From Deltaproteobacteria bacterium IMCC39146 (GTDB taxonomy: Bacteria; Desulfobacterota; Desulfuromonadia; Desulfuromonadales; BM103): a DNA stretch of 64,000 bases. Below, one piece after another: positions 41,320 through 49,660 of this stretch. Each line of letters opens with the position of its first letter. Within the stretch, counting starts at the first letter, position 1. The translations under genes and the position numbers were made by a program. Where the stretch lies: positions 105,862 through 169,861 of the forward strand of contig JARUHP010000007.1 of the NCBI GenBank assembly GCA_030005635.1, written 5' to 3'. The notes beneath the pieces were generated by a model that worked only from the letters and a program-made list of their open reading frames with translations, was not told the DNA's origin and ran no database searches.

Positions 41320-42675
41320 GTGTTCATTCCTGTTTGTCTCATTATCGGTTCTGGCCCCTGCGGCCTTGGTGCAGCACATCGTCTCAATCAATTTGGCCAT
41401 ACTGATTGGCAGCTTTTTGAGCGCAACTCTTATACCGGTGGGCTTTCTGCTTCCTTTGTGGACGATGCTGGCTTCACCTGGGATGTCGGTGGTCACGTCC
41501 TTTTCTCTCATTATGATTATTTCGACAAAGTTGTGGAGGCTTCTCTCGACGGGCAATATTACGAACACATGCGTGAGAGTTGGGTGCGCATGCTTGGCGA
41601 CTGGGTTCCTTACCCCTTCCAGAACAATGTCCGATATCTTCCGGGTGACGCTCGTGATCTTTGCGTGAATGGGCTTAAGAAATTAGCGGCCGATCCTACA
41701 ACTGCTGCTAACTTCAAGGAATGGATGGATGCGGTCTTTGGCGAAGGTATTGTTAAGTATTTTATGGATCCATATAACCGGAAGGTCTGGGCCACTCCTC
41801 CTGAGCTCATGAGTAAAGATTGGATCGCAGAACGCGTTAGCGTGGTCGACCTTGCGCGCATCGAGAAGAACATCGCTGAAGCCAAAGACGATATCGCCTG
41901 GGGGCCGAACAATATGTTCAAGTTCCCCAAGCAGGGGGGTACTGGTGCTATCTACAACGGAATCGCAAAGAGCTTCTCTTCAAATATCAGCTTAGATCAC
42001 GATCTGGCCGAAGTGGAGTTAGAAAAGAAAGCAGTCTTGTTTGCCAATGGTGCGCGGCACTCCTACGATCAACTCATCAGCACAATCCCGGTTGATCAAC
42101 TTGTTGCCAAATGTACCAATGCTCCTGATGAGGTGCGCGCCGCGGCCACACAGCTCGTACATAACAGCGCTTATGTAGTCGGTATCGGTTTGAAAGGAAA
42201 ACGGGAAGACACAAAATGCTGGATGTATTTCCCCGAAGACAATTGTCCTTTTTATCGCGTTACCAATTTCCACAACTATTCGCCCTATAACGTTCCTGGT
42301 GGCGATGTTGATAATTACTATGCACTGATGTGTGAGACGAGTTACTCATCACATAAGCTGGTGTCAAAAGACGATATTGTTGAAGAGACTATTCAGGGGC
42401 TGATCAATAGCGGGATGATTAAAGAAAGCGACCGAGCCCATATTGTCAGCCGATACTTGATTGATGTGCCTTATGCCTATCCTGTGCCGACGACAGGGCG
42501 GGATGATGCCTTGTCAGTTATCCAACCGTTCCTTGAGTCTCATGACGTGTATTCTCGAGGCAGGTTCGGAGCCTGGAAGTATGAAGTAGGCAATATGGAC
42601 CACTCCTTCATGCAGGGGGTGGAGGTTGTCGATAGCATCCTCACTGGTGCTGAAGAAAAAACTTTTAACGGTTGA
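41320..42675 (+). CDS. UDP-galactopyranose-mutase-like FAD protein
   Basis: A 451-residue flavoprotein with the dinucleotide motif IIGSGPCGLGAAHRL and GG in SYTGGLSASF. The early GHVLFSHYDYF and WVRMLGDWVPYPFQNN resemble UGM and related amine-oxidase-fold enzymes of polysaccharide clusters. The start is GTG with GGAG upstream. Ring contraction to a furanose is a plausible role but not proven; it may instead be an unclassified flavin oxidoreductase of this group. Confidence 0.72.
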   Translation: MFIPVCLIIGSGPCGLGAAHRLNQFGHTDWQLFERNSYTGGLSASFVDDAGFTWDVGGHVLFSHYDYFDKVVEASLDGQYYEHMRESWVRMLGDWVPYPFQNNVRYLPGDARDLCVNGLKKLAADPTTAANFKEWMDAVFGEGIVKYFMDPYNRKVWATPPELMSKDWIAERVSVVDLARIEKNIAEAKDDIAWGPNNMFKFPKQGGTGAIYNGIAKSFSSNISLDHDLAEVELEKKAVLFANGARHSYDQLISTIPVDQLVAKCTNAPDEVRAAATQLVHNSAYVVGIGLKGKREDTKCWMYFPEDNCPFYRVTNFHNYSPYNVPGGDVDNYYALMCETSYSSHKLVSKDDIVEETIQGLINSGMIKESDRAHIVSRYLIDVPYAYPVPTTGRDDALSVIQPFLESHDVYSRGRFGAWKYEVGNMDHSFMQGVEVVDSILTGAEEKTFNG

Positions 42676-42723
42676 TTACAACCCATAGCGCGTTAGCGTT
42701 TTCAATTATGTAAGATCTTTTCT

Positions 42724-43806
42724 ATGGACAGAATAAAAATTCTGAAGCAACTGGATGCTTTTCTTGGGAAAGCTCTTATATGCCTTTTGCCTACTGCTAA
42801 GGCAGGGGGAGAGGTTGCACTTCAGAAAATATTGTTGATCCGCCCTGGGGGGATTGGTGATGCTGTGCTTGTAGCTCCAGTTCTTAGTGCGCTCAGAGAA
42901 AAACACCCCGATGCAACCATAGATGTCCTGGCAGAAAAACGTAACGCAGCGAACTTCAGCATGTGTCCGTCCGTTGACAATGTCATACTCTATGATCAGG
43001 GCGGGTTGCTACCGACCATTCGTTCCAAGTATGACGTAGTCATTGATACTGAACAGTGGCATCGACTATCAGCCGTGGTTGCTCGTTTGATAAAATCCCG
43101 AATGAAAATAGGCTATGGAACCAATGAACGTAAAAAGCTCTTTACCCATGTTGTCAATTACAGCCATGAGCAGTATGAATTAAATAGTTTTTTTGATTTG
43201 TTGCAGCCCTTGGGAATTGAAGACCCTGAGAATCATCCTGATTCCTTCTTGACGATACCCCCATCAATACAAAAGTCTGCCTGTCAGCTTTTGGAGCCTC
43301 TTGGAGGGCGCCCTTATGTTGTGCTGTTCCCCGGCGCAAGCATAGCCGAGAGACGTTGGGGGAGCGAGAAATTCCACCTTCTGGCGTCTCGGTTGAATCA
43401 ATATGGCTACCCGGTTGTTGTCGTTGGCGGACAAGAGGATCAGAGTGCCGGTGAGATAATTGTTTCTGGTGTTGATGGGATGAACTTGGCTGGGAAGACT
43501 TCCTTGATTGGGTCCTCTGCCGTTGTTGAGAATGCTGCTTTACTTGTTAGCGGTGATTCCGGCATGTTGCATATTGGTGTTGGATTGGGGAAACCCACGG
43601 TATCATTGTTCGGCTCTGGAATTGCTGCCAAGTGGGCACCAAAGGGCAGTAGGCATGTGGTCCTTAATAAGAATTTGCCCTGCTCTCCCTGCACCAGGTT
43701 TGGTTATACACCGCCATGTCCTATCAACACGAAATGCCTGGCTGATATTACGGTCGATGATGTTTATAACGGGGTGGTGTCGCTCCTTAGAGATCCGAAT
43801 GGATAA
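42724..43806 (+). CDS. Family 9 glycosyltransferase (heptosyltransferase-like)
   Basis: A 360-residue GT-B enzyme of the ADP-heptose:LPS heptosyltransferase family. It starts RPGGIGDAVLVAPVLSALR and has VVLFPGASIAERRWGSEKF and the donor-binding GDSGMLHIGVGLGKPTVSL. Six cysteines cluster near the C-terminus (PCSPC, then PC, then KC). It probably acts on the LPS core or its attachment to the polysaccharide. Confidence 0.88.
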   Translation: MDRIKILKQLDAFLGKALICLLPTAKAGGEVALQKILLIRPGGIGDAVLVAPVLSALREKHPDATIDVLAEKRNAANFSMCPSVDNVILYDQGGLLPTIRSKYDVVIDTEQWHRLSAVVARLIKSRMKIGYGTNERKKLFTHVVNYSHEQYELNSFFDLLQPLGIEDPENHPDSFLTIPPSIQKSACQLLEPLGGRPYVVLFPGASIAERRWGSEKFHLLASRLNQYGYPVVVVGGQEDQSAGEIIVSGVDGMNLAGKTSLIGSSAVVENAALLVSGDSGMLHIGVGLGKPTVSLFGSGIAAKWAPKGSRHVVLNKNLPCSPCTRFGYTPPCPINTKCLADITVDDVYNGVVSLLRDPNG

Positions 43807-43818
43807 AGACCTCTGCCA

Positions 43819-44754
43819 GTGAATAAGTTACTTCAAAAAAACTATAAAACTGACGAAGTGGTCAGCTGCCCTGCTTGTTCCCAACAGGTAACCCAGGTTC
43901 ACTATCTCTATCAGCAAAAGGACTTCCAGACGGAGGTCCTCAAGTGTGAAGAATGTAGCTTCATGTTTGCACGACCTGTTTTTATCGAGGATCTCACTGA
44001 ACGTCAGATGGATGGTGTCGTTGACGCCGAAATGTTCGGCAGCCCAACCATGAAGTCGATTTACATCAAATGGTTTCTGCAGAAAGAGTTGCGAGAAGTC
44101 AGGAGGAAGGTCAAGGCCGAAAATCCTTTACTGCTTGATGTTGGCTGTGGGACCGGCTGGACAACCTCTTTCTGGAAGAATAATGGTTTTGCTGTGCACG
44201 GGTTGGAGCCGTCTGTGGCTCGGTCACAGATGGCCAAGGAAAAATACGGACTCGATGTTATTAATGATTATCTTGAGAACCACGTCCCGGAAAAACGTTA
44301 CGATGTTATCCTCATGCGACACTCTCTGGAGCATTTTGAGAATCCATTAGATGTTCTAGCCAAGATCAACGAACTGTTGAATGACGATGGCGTTGTTCTT
44401 CTGGTCGTGCCGAATATTGACTGCCTGGGTAGATATCTGTTCGGTACTGACTGGGAATGGGTTCTGCCTTGGCACTGCAATTTCTTTAACCCGAAGTCGA
44501 TCAAGCGAATCCTGAGTTCTGCTGGATTTGAAGATATGAAATTGTACCAGACCCCGTCGCCGCTCTATTTTTTTGACAGCCTGGGGCGGAAACTGAACAC
44601 TCGACTCTTCACTAAATTACGTGACAAGTGGAATTCTGCTCTGCTTCTGGCTTCAGCTCCCTTCGCGTTATTAGGAGCAGTGCTGGGTCTAGGTGACAAC
44701 ATCACTGTTATTGCCCGCAAAGAACATTCTCCGGCAACTAAAACCTCTGATTAA
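43819..44754 (+). CDS. SAM-dependent methyltransferase with N-terminal zinc knuckle
   Basis: A 311-residue protein. An N-terminal CPAC...CEEC zinc ribbon (residues about 14-50) precedes a methyltransferase domain with LLDVGCGTGWTTSFW and RHSLEHFENPLDVL. This architecture is common among sugar methyltransferases in surface glycan clusters. The start is GTG with no clear ribosome site. It is the last intact gene of the locus before the repeat-rich zone. Confidence 0.85.
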   Translation: MNKLLQKNYKTDEVVSCPACSQQVTQVHYLYQQKDFQTEVLKCEECSFMFARPVFIEDLTERQMDGVVDAEMFGSPTMKSIYIKWFLQKELREVRRKVKAENPLLLDVGCGTGWTTSFWKNNGFAVHGLEPSVARSQMAKEKYGLDVINDYLENHVPEKRYDVILMRHSLEHFENPLDVLAKINELLNDDGVVLLVVPNIDCLGRYLFGTDWEWVLPWHCNFFNPKSIKRILSSAGFEDMKLYQTPSPLYFFDSLGRKLNTRLFTKLRDKWNSALLLASAPFALLGAVLGLGDNITVIARKEHSPATKTSD

Positions 44755-44900
44755 AGAGCGCTATCTGATGCCATTTGAATACTATCTCTCCCACAGGGTC
44801 ACCACTGGGTGTGGACCAGGTCTTTCTTGTTGACCGTGACCGCTGGGGCCGTTGGGGTCGGACCGAAAGCGCCGGTAAAAGCCGGTAGAGTGTGTAAGGG

Positions 44901-44920
44901 GTCAAATCTTTACTGTTGAC
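44901..44920 (+). repeat. REP-like hairpin word, copy 1
   Basis: GTCAAATCTTTACTGTTGAC has GTCAA/TTGAC arms. The same word recurs at 44998-45017 (one mismatch) and at 46072-46091, on both sides of the RAYT remnant. Confidence 0.75.
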
Positions 44921-44997
44921 ATACCCATGGGTTCCAAGATGGAAGGCAGTGGGCAGGTGTTTACCTTTAACTAAAGAGACAAATCAATTGGACGCTG

Positions 44998-45020
44998 ATC
45001 AAATCTTTACTGTTGATATC
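44998..45020 (+). repeat. REP-like hairpin word, copy 2
   Basis: ATCAAATCTTTACTGTTGAT is a slightly altered copy of the word at 44901, immediately before the MITE-like element. Confidence 0.7.
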
Positions 45021-45050
45021 AAGCCAGCGTTTTTGTAGAAGAGGGTATGG

Positions 45051-45218
45051 CTAGCAGCCTGTCGGACTATCTGGGCTGAAGCGAAAATTTGACCGTTTGA
45101 GAACAGATTTTGGCTCTTTTGAGAGTAATAGCCGTAGCTATTGGTCGAAAAGGAGCTGAAATATGGGCCAAACAGGCGGATTTGCAGCCAGTTCATGGTT
45201 AGTCCGACAGGCTGCTAG
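45051..45218 (+). repeat. MITE-like 168-bp element, copy C (best preserved)
   Basis: Starts CTAGCAGCCTGTCGGACTAT and ends with the near-perfect inverse TTAGTCCGACAGGCTGCTAG. The interior also pairs in part with itself (AATAGC-CGTA-GCTATT at the centre), so the whole unit can fold as one long hairpin. Its right end lies on the first codons of a RAYT transposase remnant. Confidence 0.95.
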
Positions 45219-45285
45219 ACCGTTACGTATTCAATATCCAAGTGCTGTTTATCACATCATGTGCCGCGGCAACGATCGAAGGGGC
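45211..45285 (+). pseudogene. RAYT (REP-associated tyrosine transposase) N-terminal remnant
   Basis: The frame reads ARPLRIQYPSAVYHIMCRG then NDRRG before similarity ends. This is the conserved N-terminus of Y1-type RAYT transposases (typically M-ARPLRIEYPGAVYH). The start Met is missing because the MITE-like element occupies that position, and the catalytic HuH and Tyr motifs are gone. An open frame across the element and remnant (45163-45405) is not a real gene. Confidence 0.75.
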
Positions 45286-45430
45286 CTTTCCGGAGTGACA
45301 TTCTCCAACGTCAAAATAGATGCCGCTCCAGAAACTCATGACAGTCATTTTTCTCTGAAATGGGCAGTTCTTATATACCCTGCCGCTGACACACTGTCTT
45401 CATAAACCCAAGTGTTGGTCAATTCCTCTG

Positions 45431-45745
45431 TTAAAAACCATTCAAAAGGAAATCAATAGCGTCAAGTATCTCTCTGCGAGAATCTTTGAGAGAGGCCACT
45501 TTATTCCGTAGATCTCTGGTTGGATAACCAGCCATTTCAGGTGTGGACATAACAACATCACTTCCCTCGATATCAAATCGTGGGCAAAGTTTTGCCGCTG
45601 CTTGTTTTGCAGAGATTATCGAGACCAGAGGAACTACCGTGCGAGTGGACAGGCTGTCGTGTAGGTCATTTTGAACGTCTAGAAGGAAGGGGATTGCATC
45701 CTTTGAGTCTGGCTCCTCATTCTCGTAAACATCGAATTGAGCCAT
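45431..45745 (-). CDS. ccdB: CcdB-type toxin
   Basis: A 104-residue protein of the CcdB family, which poisons DNA gyrase. The N-terminus AQFDVYENEE, the central VPLVSI and the C-terminal LKDSRREILDAIDFLLNGF, ending close to the terminus as in CcdB, all fit. The ATG overlaps the stop of the antitoxin gene upstream (TAATG). The frame is complete. Family assignment by eye is good; gyrase targeting is by family. Confidence 0.88.
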   Translation of the reverse strand: MAQFDVYENEEPDSKDAIPFLLDVQNDLHDSLSTRTVVPLVSIISAKQAAAKLCPRFDIEGSDVVMSTPEMAGYPTRDLRNKVASLKDSRREILDAIDFLLNGF

Positions 45746-45996
45746 TAGAACCTCCGCTTGTTAGCGCCAAAAACGCCATCTCTCTCTATTCGTGCATTGT
45801 AAGATTCTATGGCTTCTTTGTTTTCTGCGAGCCACTGTCCTTCCAAACTTGTCCGCACCCTTTCAAGTACAGCCTCTTCAAACGTTTGGGATAGATTGAT
45901 GCCAGCTTTCTTGGCGATCCGCAGAAGATCAGCATTTGCAGTAAGGTTTACCGGTCTCTTCGGAGCCTCTTGATCATAAACATTCTGTGCTTTCAT
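45745..45996 (-). CDS. CcdA-type antitoxin
   Basis: An 83-residue antitoxin of the plasmid CcdA type. The N-terminal half is a ribbon-helix-helix DNA-binding region (RPVNLTANADLLRIAKKAG, then NLSQTFEEAV); the C-terminal half (WLAENKEAIESYNARIERDG) is the toxin-binding tail. AAGGAGAG precedes the ATG. It is translationally coupled to the CcdB-type gene and should repress their promoter. It is unrelated to the cytochrome gene of the same name at 2074. Confidence 0.9.
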   Translation of the reverse strand: MKAQNVYDQEAPKRPVNLTANADLLRIAKKAGINLSQTFEEAVLERVRTSLEGQWLAENKEAIESYNARIERDGVFGANKRRF

Positions 45997-46502
45997 TCAA
46001 CTCTCCTTGCACGCATGGTGTGTGCGCATAAGGTATCATTTCGTTGCGTTGGGTGCAAGTGGTTCTAGGTGGTCAAATCTTTACTGTTGACTGCTGGGGC
46101 CGGACCAGGCTAACTATTTGATATTGTTGCTATAAGTGTAAGGTTTTAGCCTTGAAAGTGGCCGTAGCGGCCTGTTTTTAAGGTTGAAATGTGTTTTAAT
46201 GCAATCGGGTTGGTTTCATCGGACCACTCGGCCGTGTTTCGTTCCGGCTGATCGCGAGATTGTTTGACTATTAATCGGACCTCTGCTGCTGCTATATTTG
46301 TCCACGGTGGATGCGATTAGTAGAAACGCAGTGATTGTTAGGTCCTCTCTAGCTTGTCCACTCAAAGTTTTCCTGCAGTTATTCCCCCTGGCTCCGCATC
46401 GGCTGATCCTTCCTTGTTGTTCTGATTTGAATTGTGTAGAATATGGTCACGATTGTTGAGCGGATAATCAAGGAATTGCAAACCTTTTGAGGGGACGTTT
46501 TT
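45997..46502. other. Non-coding region between ccdA and the HEPN/MNT pair
   Basis: No gene is seen. The first 60 bases should hold the ccd promoter and operator on the reverse strand. A third REP-like word stands at 46072-46091. GGCCG-TAG-CGGCC followed by TGTTTTT at 46160-46179 could be a weak terminator on the + strand. The rest is unremarkable. Confidence 0.45.
46072..46091 (+). repeat. REP-like hairpin word, copy 3
   Basis: Exact repeat of the 20-base word at 44901, on the far side of the RAYT remnant and the ccd genes. Confidence 0.75.
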
Positions 46503-46911
46503 ATGGTGGATCAGAATCTTCTTTGGGTGCAACGACTGTCAAACTATGGTATGGCTTTGCAGCAATGCTGTTGAACTGGCTGCGCAGCGCCCACTATCCG
46601 ATCTGGAAAAACAGGGCCTGATCCAAGTTTTTAAGTTTACCCATGAACTGGCCTGGAATGTCATGAAGGACTATTTTTTGTTTCAGGGCAACCCGGCGAT
46701 CAAAGGCTCTCGTGATGCGGTGAGGGAATCGTTCAATAAGGCCCTTGTCGAGGATGGCGAGGGTTGGATGGAGATGATCAAAAGCCGCAATCAGAGTTTC
46801 CACACATACAATCAAAGCGTAGCTGACGAGATTGTAGAGAAAACTATAAGCCATTATCACTCTCTATTCCTTGCATTTTTGCATCATATGCAGGGTTTGA
46901 AGGATTCATGA
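46503..46911 (+). pseudogene. HI0074-type HEPN toxin/substrate-binding gene, frameshifted
   Basis: An ATG at 46503 with GAGGGG upstream reads MVDQNLLWVQRLSNYGMALQQ and then stops after a one-base shift. The continuation in the next frame, AVELAAQRPLSDLEKQGL, carries on to the family C-terminus (MEMIKSRNQSFHTYNQ, where RNQSFHTY is the HEPN motif). A single base change near 46570 would restore one ~135-residue protein. An internal ATG at 46546 could express only a shortened form. Confidence 0.8.
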
Positions 46912-47219
46912 TGTGCGGCGGCTTGCCTGAATCTGCTGTTGCAAAACTTCGTGCAACCTTTAGCGATTATCCGGAAATTGATCGGGTCGTTCTTTACGGT
47001 TCGCGAGCTTTGGGTTCCTATCGCACCGGTTCGGATATCGATTTGACCATCGAAGCCGAAGCTATGGACTTGTCCAAATTGCTGACGATCGGAAATCGAA
47101 TTGATGATCTGCTGCTCCCCTGGAAAGTTGATCTTTCGTTGCGACACTAGATCGACAACCCTGATTTACTGGCGCATATAGATCGTGTCGGCGTGACATT
47201 TTACCCCTTGCAGTCTTGA
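46908..47219 (+). pseudogene. MNT-type nucleotidyltransferase with in-frame amber stop
   Basis: The protein reads to VDLSLRH and then hits TAG (47148-47150). The same frame continues IDNPDLLAHIDRVGVTFY to a TGA at 47217, which is the normal C-terminus of HI0073-type antitoxins. The catalytic motif GSRALGSYRTGSDIDL is intact upstream. The ATG overlaps the stop of the HEPN gene. The 80-residue truncated protein might still fold, but the pair as a whole looks decayed. Confidence 0.78.
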
Positions 47220-47255
47220 CCATCCGGTTGACTCTGAGAAGTAGAAGGCGTTTTG

Positions 47256-48065
47256 ATGGCGTTTGAATATTATTTCCCCCTGTTTGCAACCTTCATCCTG
47301 GGAGCCATCATAGGCTCCTTCCTGAACGTCTGCATATACCGTATCCCCGCAGGCCTCTCGATCGTCAAACCTCGTTCACGCTGCCCGCATTGCGAAACGC
47401 CAATTCATTGGTATCACAATATTCCGATCCTGAGTTGGTTGTTGCTCAAAGGCAAGTGCGCTTACTGCGCCGCAGAAGTCTCCGTGCGTTATCTTTGGGT
47501 AGAAGCCCTCACTGGGTGCCTGTTTGCTTTGTTCTTCTATCGGTTCGGCTTCCACTCGATGACGCTGGTCGTTCTTCTCCTGGTTGCCGCCTTGGTCGTG
47601 ATTACTTTTATTGACCTGGATCACCAGATTATTCCGGATGTGATTAGCCTGCCGGGAATCCCGATCGGCTTTCTGTGTTCGTTCTTAATCCCCTGGGTCT
47701 CCTGGCAAGCCTCATTGCTGGGCATCTTGTTGGGAGGAGGGTCTCTTCTCGCCATAGCTCTGGGTTATGAACTCCTGACGGGCAAAGAGGGCATGGGCTT
47801 TGGTGATGTCAAGCTGCTTGCAATGCTCGGCGCTCTCTTGGGGTGGACGTCTGTCTTCCCGATAATCTTTATAGGTTCAACTTTGGGCACTCTGGTTGGC
47901 GTGCCACTGATGTTGTTTAAAAAAGCCGACAGCAAGTTGGCTATCCCTTTCGGCCCCTTTCTTGCGGCCGGTGCATTACTCCATCTGTATTTCATTCAAC
48001 ACACCGATCCATTGATGCGCTGGTATGCCTCAATGTTGAAACAATTATGGCTCTCTTTCTGGTGA
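47256..48065 (+). CDS. pilD: Prepilin peptidase / N-methyltransferase PilD
   Basis: A 269-residue bifunctional membrane protease. The N-terminal methylation domain has GSFLNVCIYRIP and the zinc tetracysteine CPHC...CAYC. The peptidase Asp residues are in DLDHQIIPD and GFGDVK. About seven hydrophobic segments are present. It would process PilA at the KG/FTLIE junction. The ATG at 47256 has AAGG upstream. It lies 1.2 kb from the pilM operon, with a small regulator between. Confidence 0.95.
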   Translation: MAFEYYFPLFATFILGAIIGSFLNVCIYRIPAGLSIVKPRSRCPHCETPIHWYHNIPILSWLLLKGKCAYCAAEVSVRYLWVEALTGCLFALFFYRFGFHSMTLVVLLLVAALVVITFIDLDHQIIPDVISLPGIPIGFLCSFLIPWVSWQASLLGILLGGGSLLAIALGYELLTGKEGMGFGDVKLLAMLGALLGWTSVFPIIFIGSTLGTLVGVPLMLFKKADSKLAIPFGPFLAAGALLHLYFIQHTDPLMRWYASMLKQLWLSFW

Positions 48066-48230
48066 TATGCCGTAGTCTTTGCTGAAAACCTTCAATAATT
48101 TCAAATATTTTCAGAAATAATTAACACTTTATCTTGTGGCTAGTTGGTTTGTCGCCCCTTGATCTTGTGTTTCTTGGTGACGTTTGTGATAAATGTCACC
48201 ACTATATGGTCTTCATCTAGATACAACTTG

Positions 48231-48258
48231 TTGACAATTGTTTTAATTTACCTATAAT
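48231..48258 (+). promoter_or_regulatory. Near-consensus sigma-70 promoter before the HTH gene
   Basis: TTGACA (48231-48236) and TATAAT (48253-48258) with a 16-base spacer form the best sigma-70 match in the window. ACAACTTGTTGACAATTGT across the -35 is partly palindromic and could be an operator. It would serve the small HTH gene and perhaps pilM onward. Confidence 0.7.
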
Positions 48259-48306
48259 TAGCCCTAATTTCGTATAATTTAAGTCCACTATAACTAATGG
48301 TTGCCT

Positions 48307-48507
48307 ATGAAAAGCCAAGTCAAAGAAATCCGTGAAGCCCAATTGATGAGCAAGGCAGAACTCGCTCGCAAGGCTGGTGTTTCGCCCGTGACTATCGATC
48401 GTATTGAGCGTGGCGAAGAGTGCCGGATGTCGACAAGGCGTAAGATAATCTTGGCGCTTGGACTCAAGCTTACAGATCGTAATGACGTTTTTCCTGGTGA
48501 TGCGTGA
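48307..48507 (+). CDS. Small Xre-type helix-turn-helix regulator
   Basis: A 66-residue protein that is almost entirely one Xre/Cro helix-turn-helix (MSKAELARKAGVSPVTIDRIE). I took the ATG at 48307; a TTG two codons earlier is possible. The strong promoter and the partial palindrome just upstream suggest autoregulation. It sits between pilD and pilM, so it may regulate the secretin operon, but no target can be shown from sequence. Confidence 0.75.
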   Translation: MKSQVKEIREAQLMSKAELARKAGVSPVTIDRIERGEECRMSTRRKIILALGLKLTDRNDVFPGDA

Positions 48508-48601
48508 CGGTTGGTACGTTGTTTGCTCAGGATAACCTTAGTTCTGTCTGTAGATTCATTTTGAGCTGCTTTCGTTAGTGGCGGTTTAACCAGGGGCGCA
48601 C

Positions 48602-49660
48602 ATGTTATTCCAAAAGAAAAAAGACGTGATAGGCATCGATATCGGCTCCAGTTCGGTAAAGATGGTCCACCTTAAGGAGGTTAAGGGGAGTTACCATTTA
48701 GCTGGCCTTGGTTTGGCCACTCTACCCTCTGAGGCAATTGTCGATAATGCGATTATGGACTCAAGCTCCATCGTTGATGTTGTCAAAGGTCTGGTGGAAA
48801 GCCAGAAGCTCAAGACAAAAAATGTCGCTACTTCGATTTCCGGGCACGCGGTCATCATTCGCAAGATACAGTTACCGATTATGACCGAAGAGGAGATGGA
48901 AGCCTCGATTCAGTGGGAAGCAGAACAGTACATCCCTTTCGAGATCTCCGAAGTTAACCTGGATTTTCAGATTCTTGGGCCTGATGCAAATGACGCCTCT
49001 CTAATGAACGTCATATTGGTTGCAGCCAAGAAAGATTTCGTTAGTGACTATGTCGCACTTTTTAAGGAGTGTGGTTTGAACCCGCAAGTTGTGGATATCG
49101 ACTGCTTTGCCGTCGAGAACGTCTACGACGTTAATTATGGGTCGAATGAAGATGAAATCGTTGCCCTGATCGATATGGGTGCCAGCTCCATGAACGTAAA
49201 TGTTCTGCGTGGCGGCATGTCGGTCTTTACCCGCGATATCCAAGTGGGTGGCAGCGCATACAACGAAGAGATCCAGAAACGTCTTGGTTTAAACAACGAA
49301 GATGCAGAAATCGTCAAGCTGGGCGGTGAAGTCGCTGACGTAACCGCTGAGTCAGTTGCCGAAGTTATGGAAGATGCAACTGAGATTCTGACGCAGGAAG
49401 TACAACGTTCGATAGATTTTTTCTCGGCAACTTCTTCTGATGAGAAGGTGCAGAAAGTCTTTATTACTGGCGGCGTTTCAAAGGTCCCGTCGGTCAAGGC
49501 TTCTTTGGAGAGCCGGCTTGGTGTTAGCGTCCATGTTGTTGATCCCTGGAGACAGATTCCTTTCAGTGAAAAAGATTTTGACCCTGAGTACCTGCAGGCA
49601 ATGGGCCCTGTGTTTACTGTTGCCGCCGGTTTGGCTATGAGGAGGATGGGAGACAAATGA
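48602..49660 (+). CDS. pilM: Type IV pilus alignment protein PilM
   Basis: A 352-residue actin-fold cytoplasmic ATPase of the pilus alignment complex. DIGSSSVKMVHL, VALIDMGASSMNVNVLRG and VFITGGVSKVPSV are the nucleotide-binding motifs. It binds the N-terminal tail of PilN, encoded next with an ATGA overlap. Length is typical. Confidence 0.96.
   Translation: MLFQKKKDVIGIDIGSSSVKMVHLKEVKGSYHLAGLGLATLPSEAIVDNAIMDSSSIVDVVKGLVESQKLKTKNVATSISGHAVIIRKIQLPIMTEEEMEASIQWEAEQYIPFEISEVNLDFQILGPDANDASLMNVILVAAKKDFVSDYVALFKECGLNPQVVDIDCFAVENVYDVNYGSNEDEIVALIDMGASSMNVNVLRGGMSVFTRDIQVGGSAYNEEIQKRLGLNNEDAEIVKLGGEVADVTAESVAEVMEDATEILTQEVQRSIDFFSATSSDEKVQKVFITGGVSKVPSVKASLESRLGVSVHVVDPWRQIPFSEKDFDPEYLQAMGPVFTVAAGLAMRRMGDK

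Noticed and set aside
44999..45196. A 65-codon minus-strand frame (MNWLQIRL...) as a stand-alone gene
   Set aside because: It is encoded by the repeat element itself and recurs with each copy. I list it as a question in the findings rather than as a gene.
45163..45405. An 80-codon frame on the plus strand as a gene
   Set aside because: Its first third is the 168-bp repeat, its middle is the RAYT stub and its end has no similarity; no transposase catalytic residues remain.
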